Source: Diaporthe sp. PMI_573 (lineage: Eukaryota > Ascomycota > Sordariomycetes > Diaporthales > Diaporthaceae). Taken from it: DNA of 64,000 nucleotides. Both the position numbers and the translations under genes were made by a program. The stretch's first letter is position 1. The number at the start of each line of letters is the position of its first letter. This document shows, piece after piece, positions 20,991-29,244 of the stretch. Below the pieces are notes generated by a model, which searched no databases, was not told the DNA's origin, and saw only the letters and a list, made by a program, of their open reading frames with translations. The stretch spans positions 310,001 to 374,000 of the forward strand of contig JAJTUP010000054.1 in NCBI GenBank assembly GCA_021399435.1, written 5' to 3'.

Positions 20991-21561
20991 GTATAAAACA
21001 ATATCTTGGTGAGGATGCTGGTAGTAACAGGCAGGGAAGGAGACGAGAACTAAATTGATTCCTTGTAAAAGTTTCTAACTATATATATATGCAAAGGGGT
21101 GAACTATTTAACGTAGTGCCAAGTAGGCTGTAGGTAGGTGTCACGGCCAGCACGAGATGCAGCATGGGAGCTGGGTCTATTGGCGCTATCAACGAATATT
21201 CTAAGCTGAGGAGAGGAAAAGAAAGGGGAGAGCGAAGCTCTGGCGGTCCCTGGCTCGCGAAGTCTTGACGCGACTGTGGGGCTAAGGGTTAGGGTCCTTG
21301 TGACGGCCAGAGGGCTTGCCTACCGTGGCTGCCGTCACAGTAGGCAGTAGCCGGGTTAGTGTAGGTAGTAGCAGGCAGTAGCAGGCAGTAGCAGGCAGCA
21401 TGTTTGGTAGTATCTGAACTTACGTGAGAGGTTACCATAATATATATCGAGTAGAACCAATAAAATTAGACGACTCTTCAAGGACTTCAGCATCCACAAT
21501 CATACAATCTTATCAAATGATAAGATCTAATTAACCAATCAGGAGCGGGTAGAGTGGGTAG
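20991..21561. other. non-coding, repeat-derived
   Basis: No coding frame. GTCACGGCCAG and TGACGGCCAG motifs occur in both orientations, with an inverted TGACGGCC..GGCTGCCGTCA near 21,300-21,340. This may be a solo LTR or a MITE remnant, but the ends could not be fixed. Confidence 0.3.
21361..21400 (+). repeat. 10-bp minisatellite GCAGTAGCAG
   Basis: The decamer GTAGCAGGCA is repeated three times in tandem, with partial copies on either side. Confidence 0.7.
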
Positions 21562-21566
21562 CTCTA

Positions 21567-21777
21567 TGTGGGGGTTGTCACCACTAGACGGGCTGACACC
21601 ACCACAAGGTGCTGGCAGGGGCTGGTCCCTGCCACAGGCACGGACCACGGTTATTAAACTTCTCCACGCGTCGCACATCGCGAGTTTCTTTCCTTCCTTC
21701 TTCTCTCCTTAAGCTTAGAATCTTCGTACGTAGTGCCAATACAACAGCTTCCATGCTGGATATTACTGGCCGTTACA
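21567..21777 (+). repeat. 5' LTR
   Basis: 211 bp, TG..CA ends, no difference seen from the 3' LTR. The sequence AAGCTTAGAAT at 21711-21721 is the reverse complement of the priming site just downstream, which suggests that transcription starts near 21711. Confidence 0.92.
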
Positions 21778-21779
21778 CT

Positions 21780-21790
21780 ATTCTAAGCTT
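21780..21790 (+). promoter_or_regulatory. putative self-priming primer-binding site
   Basis: ATTCTAAGCTT starts three bases after the 5' LTR end (21777). It is exactly complementary over 11 nt to AAGCTTAGAAT inside the LTR (21711-21721). No obvious match to a tRNA 3' end was seen. This is the arrangement of Tf1/sushi-type elements, where the 5' end of the transcript folds back to prime reverse transcription. Confidence 0.6.
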
Positions 21791-21943
21791 CAAACCCATC
21801 GCTGTCTAGCGATCCAGAAATAGGCAACCCTCGCTGCCCAGCGATCAACAAATAAGGCCACCTCAATCAAACCCTATGTCGTGTGCAGGCGACAGGAAAG
21901 AAATTGCACGAATTGAACCGAGAGATCGAGCACGCATCAACTG

Positions 21944-23239
21944 ATGCCTATTAAGAAGACATACCCGCCGGCAAGCCGCAGATCACACCGTCTCGCGCCC
22001 GAAGAGACACCTGTGTCAGAAGCCGAGAACGCCGAGAACGAGACCCTGCGGAGAATCGAAGAAGAGCAAAACATCGTGCCCAGCCGAGAAGAGAGGTCGA
22101 CCGAGAACGAAGGAAGCATGTCGAACGCCGAGAACGCTGCGGCCGCACAGGCGGACAGGATACAGCAGCTTGAAGTCACGATCGCCCGCTTGGAAGCAAC
22201 GATTCAAAGCAACCGACATGCCACACCAGCCGCTCCCCGGCCTGTAGCTGAAGACATTGAAGACCGTAGCCGACGGGAAATAACCCCCGCTGAGAGTGCC
22301 TTCGGGGGCACTGCTTTCAACCCGACCGGTCAGGCAGCGCTCCCTGCCTTTAAGCGATTCGGGACCATCGACAATGACAGAAACCCGAATTACAGCGATA
22401 AGGCCAAATCGCGCGGGAAGGAACCGCAAATTTTTGAAGGTGATGAGAAGGTCTTTGACCGCTGGGTTCGCAGCCTCGCCGCCAAGTTTGAAGAAGATGA
22501 AGCTACATTTCGAAGCGAGAAGAGCCGGGTCAACTATATGATGGAGTTAGTTAAGGGCGGACCAGCCGAGGCACTAGAGCCGAGATACCTCTCGACAGAA
22601 AACCCGTTCTCTGGTGTCGCTGAGATGATTCAAGTCCTGGAAGCTGTTTATCATGACCGTAACCAGTCCTCAGCTGCTCGCCTCGAGTTAAGCACGATGA
22701 TGTTCAACCCAAATGGAGACTCCAACATCCATCGGTTCATCAGCAAGATCAATAGTCTGGCACAGAAGGCCCATATTGCAAGCACGGATATGAAGCAGAC
22801 CTTGTGGGAGCATATCCCAAAGTATCTTGACCATAGCCTCTTGGACCTCTGCCAGGACCCTAGTATCAGCTATGAGTCCTTTTGTACTCGTGTGTCTAAT
22901 CGAGCGTACAGCCTTCAGGTCAGTCGTGGGGAGCGTCAAGCTAGTCAGAAGGACTACGGCCGCTGGGGCAACCAGAAGCCGGGCAAAGCATCCATCGCCG
23001 GCCGCAAACAGACCCAGCCGATAAAGCTCACGACATCAGCAGCTGCCGGGCGTGGCCTGACTGAGGACGAGAAGAAAGCTCACTGGGATGCCGGCACTTG
23101 CTTCAACTGCGGAAAGACAGGCCACATATCTAGAGACTGCCCGGACAAGACCAAAATCAGCGCCGTAGGGGCCAAGAACTACGTCGACAAAGATGTCAGA
23201 GTCGAGATCCCTTCTGCAGAAGAGACGGGAAACGAGTGA
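21944..23239 (+). CDS. gag: Gag polyprotein
   Basis: 431 residues from ATG 21944. Residues 1-100 are charged with a short coiled coil (QADRIQQLEVTIARLEATIQ). The middle is a helical capsid-like region (FEGDEKVFDRWVRSLAAKFE, then AEMIQVLEAVYHDRNQSSAA). Residues about 387-400 form one CCHC zinc knuckle, CFNCGKTGHISRDC, which binds element RNA. The frame ends at TGA 23237-23239, three codons after a slippery heptamer, so most ribosomes stop here and make Gag alone. It acts in cytoplasmic virus-like particles. No lesions were seen. Confidence 0.93.
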   Translation: MPIKKTYPPASRRSHRLAPEETPVSEAENAENETLRRIEEEQNIVPSREERSTENEGSMSNAENAAAAQADRIQQLEVTIARLEATIQSNRHATPAAPRPVAEDIEDRSRREITPAESAFGGTAFNPTGQAALPAFKRFGTIDNDRNPNYSDKAKSRGKEPQIFEGDEKVFDRWVRSLAAKFEEDEATFRSEKSRVNYMMELVKGGPAEALEPRYLSTENPFSGVAEMIQVLEAVYHDRNQSSAARLELSTMMFNPNGDSNIHRFISKINSLAQKAHIASTDMKQTLWEHIPKYLDHSLLDLCQDPSISYESFCTRVSNRAYSLQVSRGERQASQKDYGRWGNQKPGKASIAGRKQTQPIKLTTSAAAGRGLTEDEKKAHWDAGTCFNCGKTGHISRDCPDKTKISAVGAKNYVDKDVRVEIPSAEETGNE

Positions 23240-23267
23240 GACCATCGAAAGTCTCCCCGATGGTCTC
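23227..23267 (+). promoter_or_regulatory. -1 programmed ribosomal frameshift signal at gag-pol
   Basis: Slippery heptamer GGGAAAC (23227-23233) lies in the gag frame as G GGA AAC, directly followed by GAG and the TGA stop. After a four-base spacer, GAGACCATCG (23238-23247) and CGATGGTCTC (23258-23267) form a perfect 10-bp stem with a 10-nt loop. Slipping back one base continues into the pol frame without a stop. All elements are visible in the sequence; the activity is inferred. Confidence 0.8.
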
Positions 23268-26200
23268 CATGTTCACATTAGCTAGAGTTGGTAATAAGGG
23301 ATCTTCGTCGTTCACTACCAAGGTCCAGATCCAGGTTGATGGCATCGGATTCCCAACAACAGCTTTATGTGACACAGGAGCAGACGCCAGACTGCTGGTC
23401 AGCCCAGCAGTGGCAGCACGGGCACAAAAGAGTTTACGCGCACACGTCTTTAGACTCGAAGAACCTGTCCAACTCCAGGACTTCCGGCGCCGACCAGCTG
23501 GAAAGATCACGATGAAAATGATCGCCTCTTTGGAGATCGATGGGCGTCGCTTCCCAAATGAGACTTTTTGGGTTACTGAGACGGGCTGCGACATCTTTAT
23601 CGGACAGTACTGGTTAGCTGAGAAGAACGTACTGATGTGGCCCCGAGAGCGTCAACTCATATGGCCGGATGACATCCCAGCGGTAGCGAAGTTCGCACCA
23701 GCTATCGAATTATCGCCCCCTTGTAGACGAAGCGGTGATGTCGAACAAAAGAACCAAGAAGACTCAGACCGCCGAGACCAAATTGTTGACCGGCAACACA
23801 AGCAGTATCAGATCCTCCGTCGTGCAGGGAAGAGACCCGAGGACGCGACGACGACCAATGAAGTGATAGCGGAAATCACTGCCCAGCTAGATTCAGATCC
23901 TCGACGAGAGCGGTGGGCGAGGAGGGCGATGCCCACAGAACCAATACCCTTTGAGACGGGAGAATGTTCAAGACCTACGGTGAGCCTCTCAGCATTACAG
24001 GCATGGAGGACGAATAAAGGAGAACCTATCCTATTCCCGGAAGACGAGGATCCAGAGCATATCAGGCTGGTACGAGAAAAGATACCGAAGCAGCTGGCCC
24101 ACCTGGAAGGTTTCTTTTCCAAAAGGGCTGCCAATACCCTGCCACCTCATAGACCAGGGCACGATGTGGTTCTCGAGATGGACAGACCGACAAAGGGGAG
24201 CCCGCCTAGGTATAGGACGCCGATACAACACCTACCCCTGGAGAAGCAGACCATCGACAAGCTCCTCGAGATGGGCTTCATCGAGCCTTGTATGCAAGAG
24301 GATGCTGCCCCAGTTCTCTTCGTACCGAAACCACACTCGGCAGACAGGCGTTTCTGCATTGACTACCGCTGGAGGAATCGATTCCTCAAGGATATGAAAG
24401 TACCAGCACCAGACCTGAGCGGTACGTTGTTTAACTGCCGCGACGCCGAACGCTTCACGATCCTAGATGTCATTCAGGCTTTTCACCGTATGAGACTGGC
24501 GGTTGGCAGTGAGTACCTAACCGCGTTCCGAACCAGACAAGGCACGTTCAAGTGGAAGGTGCTCCCGTTTGGACTAAAGGTCGGGCCCGCCTGGTGGCAA
24601 CGCTTCATCAATGCCCAGCTGAACGAACTGCTGGACTTGTTCGCCAGTGCCTATGCCGACGATGTCCTGATCTATTCGGGCCCTGAGGAGGAACATTGGG
24701 ACCAGGTGGAAGAGGTAATCCACCGCCTTCACCGTGCCGACCTCCAAGGGGATATTAAAAAGTCGCGCTTTAATGTCCAGAGGGCTGTCTACCTCGGCGT
24801 GATGATGGAAGCAGGGGTGGGGATCAGCATCGACCCGGCGAAGATCAAGGCGATCCAGGGTTGGAAGTGGGAGGACCTAACCAACAGAACCGCTATCCGC
24901 TCGTTCCTGGGTCTTTGCAATTTTATCCGCATGTTCTGCTACCATACTAGTGACATCGCAGAACCTTTGAATCGCTTGCTGAAGAAAGACGCTGCTTTCG
25001 TCCTTGGTACCGAGCAGCAGCACGCCTTTGAGGACTTGAAGAGGTTAGCCTGTGAGGCCCCGGTGATGGCATTTTTCAGGCCTGACCGCCCCACAAAGGT
25101 CGAGACCGACGCATCCAGAAACGCCACAGGAGGTGTGATCTGGCAGCAACAAGAGGGTGATGTCTGGAAACCAGTTGGTTACTTTTCCAAGACCATGACA
25201 CCGGCAGAACGAGCCTACCCCATCCAAGATCGAGAGCTCCTCGCAGTGGTACAGACATTGGAACACTACTACCCAGAGCTCCTCGGGATGCAGTTCTTCG
25301 TCGTCACTGACCACCAGGCCCTTGTGTACTTTGCTAGCAAACGGATGCTATCAACGAGACAGATCCGCTGGGCTGACTTCCTCTCAAACTTCGATATCAC
25401 CTTTCAGTATCGCCCAGGCAAAGAAAACGTGGCGGCTGACGCCCTGTCCCGCAAGACAGCCGACCTGCCTACGGTGAAGGCAAGAGAACGGGAAGAACGG
25501 ACGACAACGCTGGTCCCACCGGAGAAGCTTGACTTCCCTATCGCCGCAGTCGCAGAAGGGACCCCGGAAGCCCCAAAGGGAGCAGATCTAGTGGACCTTA
25601 TTCGTGCGGAAAATCATCAACAAGCACTAGGTCTAAAGGATGGCCGCCTATGGGTGCCGGAAAAGACGAGTGATGGGCACATTTTCTTACGTACCGCCTT
25701 AGTCCGCGAGGCACACGTGCCGCAGATCTTCGCGCACCAGGGACAGAACAAGACTATTAAGGCTTTGGAACGAGAGTACTACTGGCCAGAAATGAAAAAG
25801 ACGATCCGCCAGTACGTGAGGAACTGTTACGAATGCCATCGGAACAAAGCTACACACGACAAAACACCAGGCCTTCTCCACCCATTGCCTATCCCTCAGA
25901 CTGTATGGGAGCACGTTGTGGTTGACGGAAAGGATATGCCGAAGGACCGGTACGGATATGACTATGTGTGGGTTTTTATCGACAAATTCAGCCGCATCAT
26001 TGCAACCCTGCCCGGAAAGAAGTCTGATACCGCAGAGGATGTTGCTGCTCGTTACTATCGTTATCTGTACCGGATCTTGGGCGCGCCGGCAGTCTGGATA
26101 ACCGATAACGCGGGACCCTTTGTGTCCAGGTTCCTCGCCAAATTGAACGAACTTACGGGCACGAAGCATCGACATGGTAGTGCTTACCACCCACAGACCC

Positions 26201-27114
26201 AAGGCGCCGTGGAGTTCACAAACCAGGAGCTCGACCAACGACTACGGTTCTACGTGAACAAGTATCAGAACGACTGGAGCACACACCTGCCGGCACTAGA
26301 CTTTGCTCATAATTCCTCGTGGCACTCGTCAATCAACATGGCACCGTTAAAGGTCGCCCTCGGTAAAGATGTCCGGAATCCCCTGTCCCTTGACCTTAGA
26401 ACGGCAACAGCGTCGTCCAGGCCAGAAGAACGCGCCCTGGAAATCCTGAGAGAAACCAAGACCGTACAGGACTCAGCTCGAACAGCAGCTCAGACAGCTC
26501 AAAACCGACAACAAACACAGGCGAATCAGAAACGACGCCCAGCAGACTTCTCTGTTGAAGACATGGTTTTCATGAAGAAGAAGGGGTTTTCTACAACCGC
26601 CCCAACAACGCGTTTAGAATCCCAGCGGGTAGGCCCGTTCAAGATCAAACAAGAACGGGGGTACAGTTATGTTCTTGACTTGCCCCCGTCGTACTCAATG
26701 ACAAACCTGTTCCATGCCGACCGGTTGAGAAAGGCCCCGGATGACCCGCTACCGCAACAACACCAAACCCCACCGCCACCAGAGGACATTAACGGTGAGC
26801 CAGAGTATGAAGTCGACCACATAGAACGTTCACGGCTGCTTGGAAAGACAAAGACGTTACAATATCAAGTCGCCTGGCGCGGCTGCGATCCGGATGATAC
26901 TTGGTACCCAGCGAGAAACTTCAAGAATGCCCCCATTGCCTTGGAAAGCTTTCATCAACTCCACCCGGATGCCCCAGGACCGCCTAAACGACTACAGGAA
27001 TGGATCAGAGCCGCTGCCAATGACGAAGCCGATCCTGATCATGACGAAGACAATGTAGCAGCGCACGGAAAGCTGGGGTCCAAGACCAAGACCAAGATCA
27101 AGCGTCACCTTTAA
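23236..27114 (+). CDS. pol: Pol polyprotein (protease, RT, RNase H, integrase, chromodomain)
   Basis: 1,292 codons in the -1 frame relative to gag. Coordinates are given from the first GTG after the overlap, and translation is expected only by frameshifting. Aspartic protease: CDTGAD with Asp46. Reverse transcriptase: FCIDYRWRN and YADD at 473-476. RNase H: VETDAS with Asp near 624. Integrase: an HHCC zinc motif ending NCYECH, then the catalytic triad Asp897, Asp957 (ITDNAGP) and Glu993 (GAVEF), with 35 residues between the last two. Chromodomain: residues about 1189-1245, with EYEVDHIERSR and YQVAWRGCDPDDTWYPA, which in chromoviruses directs integration to marked chromatin. All catalytic residues are present. 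The neighbouring target was already repeat-rich. Confidence 0.95.
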   Translation: MRPSKVSPMVSMFTLARVGNKGSSSFTTKVQIQVDGIGFPTTALCDTGADARLLVSPAVAARAQKSLRAHVFRLEEPVQLQDFRRRPAGKITMKMIASLEIDGRRFPNETFWVTETGCDIFIGQYWLAEKNVLMWPRERQLIWPDDIPAVAKFAPAIELSPPCRRSGDVEQKNQEDSDRRDQIVDRQHKQYQILRRAGKRPEDATTTNEVIAEITAQLDSDPRRERWARRAMPTEPIPFETGECSRPTVSLSALQAWRTNKGEPILFPEDEDPEHIRLVREKIPKQLAHLEGFFSKRAANTLPPHRPGHDVVLEMDRPTKGSPPRYRTPIQHLPLEKQTIDKLLEMGFIEPCMQEDAAPVLFVPKPHSADRRFCIDYRWRNRFLKDMKVPAPDLSGTLFNCRDAERFTILDVIQAFHRMRLAVGSEYLTAFRTRQGTFKWKVLPFGLKVGPAWWQRFINAQLNELLDLFASAYADDVLIYSGPEEEHWDQVEEVIHRLHRADLQGDIKKSRFNVQRAVYLGVMMEAGVGISIDPAKIKAIQGWKWEDLTNRTAIRSFLGLCNFIRMFCYHTSDIAEPLNRLLKKDAAFVLGTEQQHAFEDLKRLACEAPVMAFFRPDRPTKVETDASRNATGGVIWQQQEGDVWKPVGYFSKTMTPAERAYPIQDRELLAVVQTLEHYYPELLGMQFFVVTDHQALVYFASKRMLSTRQIRWADFLSNFDITFQYRPGKENVAADALSRKTADLPTVKAREREERTTTLVPPEKLDFPIAAVAEGTPEAPKGADLVDLIRAENHQQALGLKDGRLWVPEKTSDGHIFLRTALVREAHVPQIFAHQGQNKTIKALEREYYWPEMKKTIRQYVRNCYECHRNKATHDKTPGLLHPLPIPQTVWEHVVVDGKDMPKDRYGYDYVWVFIDKFSRIIATLPGKKSDTAEDVAARYYRYLYRILGAPAVWITDNAGPFVSRFLAKLNELTGTKHRHGSAYHPQTQGAVEFTNQELDQRLRFYVNKYQNDWSTHLPALDFAHNSSWHSSINMAPLKVALGKDVRNPLSLDLRTATASSRPEERALEILRETKTVQDSARTAAQTAQNRQQTQANQKRRPADFSVEDMVFMKKKGFSTTAPTTRLESQRVGPFKIKQERGYSYVLDLPPSYSMTNLFHADRLRKAPDDPLPQQHQTPPPPEDINGEPEYEVDHIERSRLLGKTKTLQYQVAWRGCDPDDTWYPARNFKNAPIALESFHQLHPDAPGPPKRLQEWIRAAANDEADPDHDEDNVAAHGKLGSKTKTKIKRHL

Positions 27115-27144
27115 AAGCCCGCACGCCTCTGCCGTCCGCGCTTT

Positions 27145-27156
27145 GGAGGGGGGTAG
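27145..27156 (+). promoter_or_regulatory. polypurine tract
   Basis: GGAGGGGGGTAG lies directly before the 3' LTR, the expected primer for plus-strand DNA synthesis. Confidence 0.75.
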
Positions 27157-27367
27157 TGTGGGGGTTGTCACCACTAGACGGGCTGACACCACCACAAGGT
27201 GCTGGCAGGGGCTGGTCCCTGCCACAGGCACGGACCACGGTTATTAAACTTCTCCACGCGTCGCACATCGCGAGTTTCTTTCCTTCCTTCTTCTCTCCTT
27301 AAGCTTAGAATCTTCGTACGTAGTGCCAATACAACAGCTTCCATGCTGGATATTACTGGCCGTTACA
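27157..27367 (+). repeat. 3' LTR
   Basis: 211 bp, no difference seen from 21567-21777. Followed by the target duplication CTCTA. Confidence 0.93.
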
Positions 27368-27378
27368 CTCTACCCACT

Positions 27379-27412
27379 TCTACTCTACTCTACCCAGGTA
27401 GAGTAGAGTAGA
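27379..27412. repeat. perfect palindrome of GGTAGAG-type repeats
   Basis: Arms 27379-27394 and 27397-27412 are 16 bases each, exact reverse complements, with a 2-base centre (core TCTACTCTACTCTACC). Further GGGTAGAGTGGGTAGAG copies lie at 27431-27447 and on the other side of the retrotransposon at 21547-21560. The gypsy element therefore landed inside a pre-existing inverted-repeat array. Confidence 0.8.
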
Positions 27413-27456
27413 TACCTCCTCTACCCCACCGGGTAGAGTGGGTAGAGCCCCCTCTA

Positions 27457-28390
27457 CAATGCCCTAGGGATGGGCACGTGTTTAATACACATGTGTATTA
27501 AACTGCTTTTTATTATAATGAAGCAGCTTTTTATTCCGAATAAAAAGCGCGCTTTTTATTGCAATATAACTACCCATATATGAAGCTGCCCAAGGGTCAT
27601 ATAATACAAATAACCAGCCAAATTAGGTCAATTCTTTCCCCGTTCCTTCGCTCTCTGACCCATCTTGGACCTCAAATTTGTCCACAATTGTCTCTTCTCC
27701 GTCAGCGGCGGGTTGGTGAGTGAACTCGCCGATAACAGCGTCAACTTCCAGACTTGATGCGCAATGGATTTCCATATACGTATCTTCGAGAGTAAGCCAA
27801 CCGTCTTCTGTCAAATCTTCCCAGCTAACCACCGTAGAATCAACCTTATTGCGATGATCAAGAGGTTGATTCTGAGACTGCGTTATCCTCTCTAGCACCC
27901 CTTCGTTCATGTAGATGAACGCCAACTTGTCGGCGTTGGCTGGTGTGAGCCTGTTGCGTGCCTTGCTGTGGAGGAAGTTAACCGCCGAGAATGATCTCTC
28001 TGAGGGAACTGAATTGGCTATGGTTCCAAAGATTCGAACTGCAAGTGTAGCCAGCTTGCTGCCCTGGTTATCAAGAAGCATCCAAGCATCTAATGGCGTC
28101 CATTCTTTTGAATAGACTAAGCCCCCTGCAGCAAACTGGCCGCCCGATTGTGCTCGGAAGTGGTTAAATTCTCGAACAATATGAAATACCACGACAGGCT
28201 GTTGAAGGCGGTGGAGAAAGGAGGTCGGAACAGGGATTATATTGATCCGACACACTAAGCCTGTTTTGGAAGGCGCTAAACCTAATAGAGAAGGGAAATA
28301 ATGCATATAAAACGCGCCTGCTTTAAATATTTAATGCAAAAAGCGCATTTTATTTAATGATGCAGCATTAAATCCATCCCTACAATGCCC
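27457..28390. mobile_element. internally deleted hAT transposon with 8-bp target duplication
   Basis: Element 27465-28382 (918 bp) begins TAGGGATGG and ends CCATCCCTA, a 9-bp terminal inverted repeat. It is flanked by CAATGCCC at 27457-27464 and again at 28383-28390. Subterminal regions carry repeated CTTTTTATT and GCAGCATTAAA-like motifs. Only the C-terminal third of a transposase remains, so it would need a helper in trans. Confidence 0.88.
27623..28306 (-). pseudogene. hAT transposase C-terminal fragment (dimerisation domain)
   Basis: 227 codons, open on the minus strand. It contains LATLAVRIFGTIANSVPSER and FSAVNFLHSKARNRLTPANA, the hAT C-terminal dimerisation signature (SER-FS, then K-RN-L), followed by an acidic tail. 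The BED zinc finger and the catalytic core are absent. The first 60 codons are not recognisably hAT. No stops interrupt the domain. Confidence 0.85.
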
Positions 28391-29223
28391 AAGTATGCAT
28401 GGCATCGTAACGGAGGGCTAACAGCCTATCATAGTACTGAGAAGAATCCGCGCATGTTTGCAACCCTGGTTATTTGCCTCCCTTCTGAACATACTGGCGG
28501 TACCGTCTGCTTGCAGCACGGGGAAGATTTAATAGAACTATGTACCGCTGAGTCGTCAGAGTTCAACTCCTACTACCTTGCTTGGTATACCGACGTCACC
28601 CACGAGGTAATTTATGTTCTTAGCTCCAAGGCAACCTAGTACTAATTGGCACCAAGATCAAGCCAGTCGAGACAGGATACAGATGGGTTCTTACGTATAA
28701 CCTTATCATGGATTGCAGGAGCTCTTGCTTATCAGCCTCGGCATTGGATTCTCAGATCGAAAATCTAGTAGAAGCCCTGTCATCGTGGGAAAAGCTAGAG
28801 TATCGGCGAGATTTCCTTCTTTATCCTCTCGATCATCAGTACACACTGAGGAACTTACGTCTTTCCAGCCTGAAAGGCCTCGATTACCAACGCGCTCGCT
28901 GTCTTGCAGACAGCTGTGACCGGCACGGCGAATTCTACCTGCTTCTTGCCCAGCTCAATAATCGTCTGGGACTCGTTCGGATGCGTCGAAATGGGAGCGC
29001 GAAAAGGAAGACAGTGCTGACTCTGATAATTGATCGTAAGGCTAAGGAGATCTCCGAGACACTGAACCAATATCTTCGGACTTTAACATTCATCACAGAC
29101 GGAGCCAGTGCTTCCCCGACGGAATATTCGCACGGGCCAGAACGGATAGCTCACCATGGTCAGTTGAAAGGAGATATCATCCAGCAGAAAGTTATGCGTA
29201 ATTGTATTTCTTTTGACTCATAG
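28385..29223 (+). pseudogene. 2OG-Fe(II) oxygenase-like gene fragment
   Basis: 28385-28639 encodes STEKNPRMFATLVICLPSEH and TGGTVCLQHGEDL, then YLAWYTDVTHEV, matching fungal prolyl-4-hydroxylase-like 2OG-Fe proteins. After a stop, a second frame (28708-29223) continues with family-like sequence (SLKGLDYQRARCLADSC, then FYLLLAQLNNRLGLV). In the iron-binding H-x-D position this copy reads YHST, so the Asp is missing; the later His in THEV is present. The N-terminal half is gone and the hAT element abuts the 5' side. Stops, frame change and motif loss mark it as a pseudogene, although an intron between the two parts cannot be excluded. Confidence 0.65.
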
Positions 29224-29244
29224 ACCAACCCTGACCCACAGTTG

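Larger units (their letters stand above)
21562..27372 (+). mobile_element. complete Ty3/gypsy chromovirus LTR retrotransposon
   Basis: Element 21567-27367 (5,801 bp) is flanked by a 5-bp target duplication CTCTA at 21562-21566 and 27368-27372. It has identical 211-bp LTRs starting TGTGGGGG and ending GTTACA, one gag frame, and one pol frame with protease, reverse transcriptase, RNase H, integrase and a C-terminal chromodomain. No stop or frameshift was seen other than the programmed gag-pol junction. Two diverged fragments at 45.6 and 40.7 kb show that related elements have been active in this genome. It is potentially autonomous and recent. Confidence 0.93.

Noticed and set aside
21280..21300. 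TTAGGG-like motif (AAGGGTTAGGG)
   Set aside because: Only about one and a half units; far too short to be an interstitial telomere.
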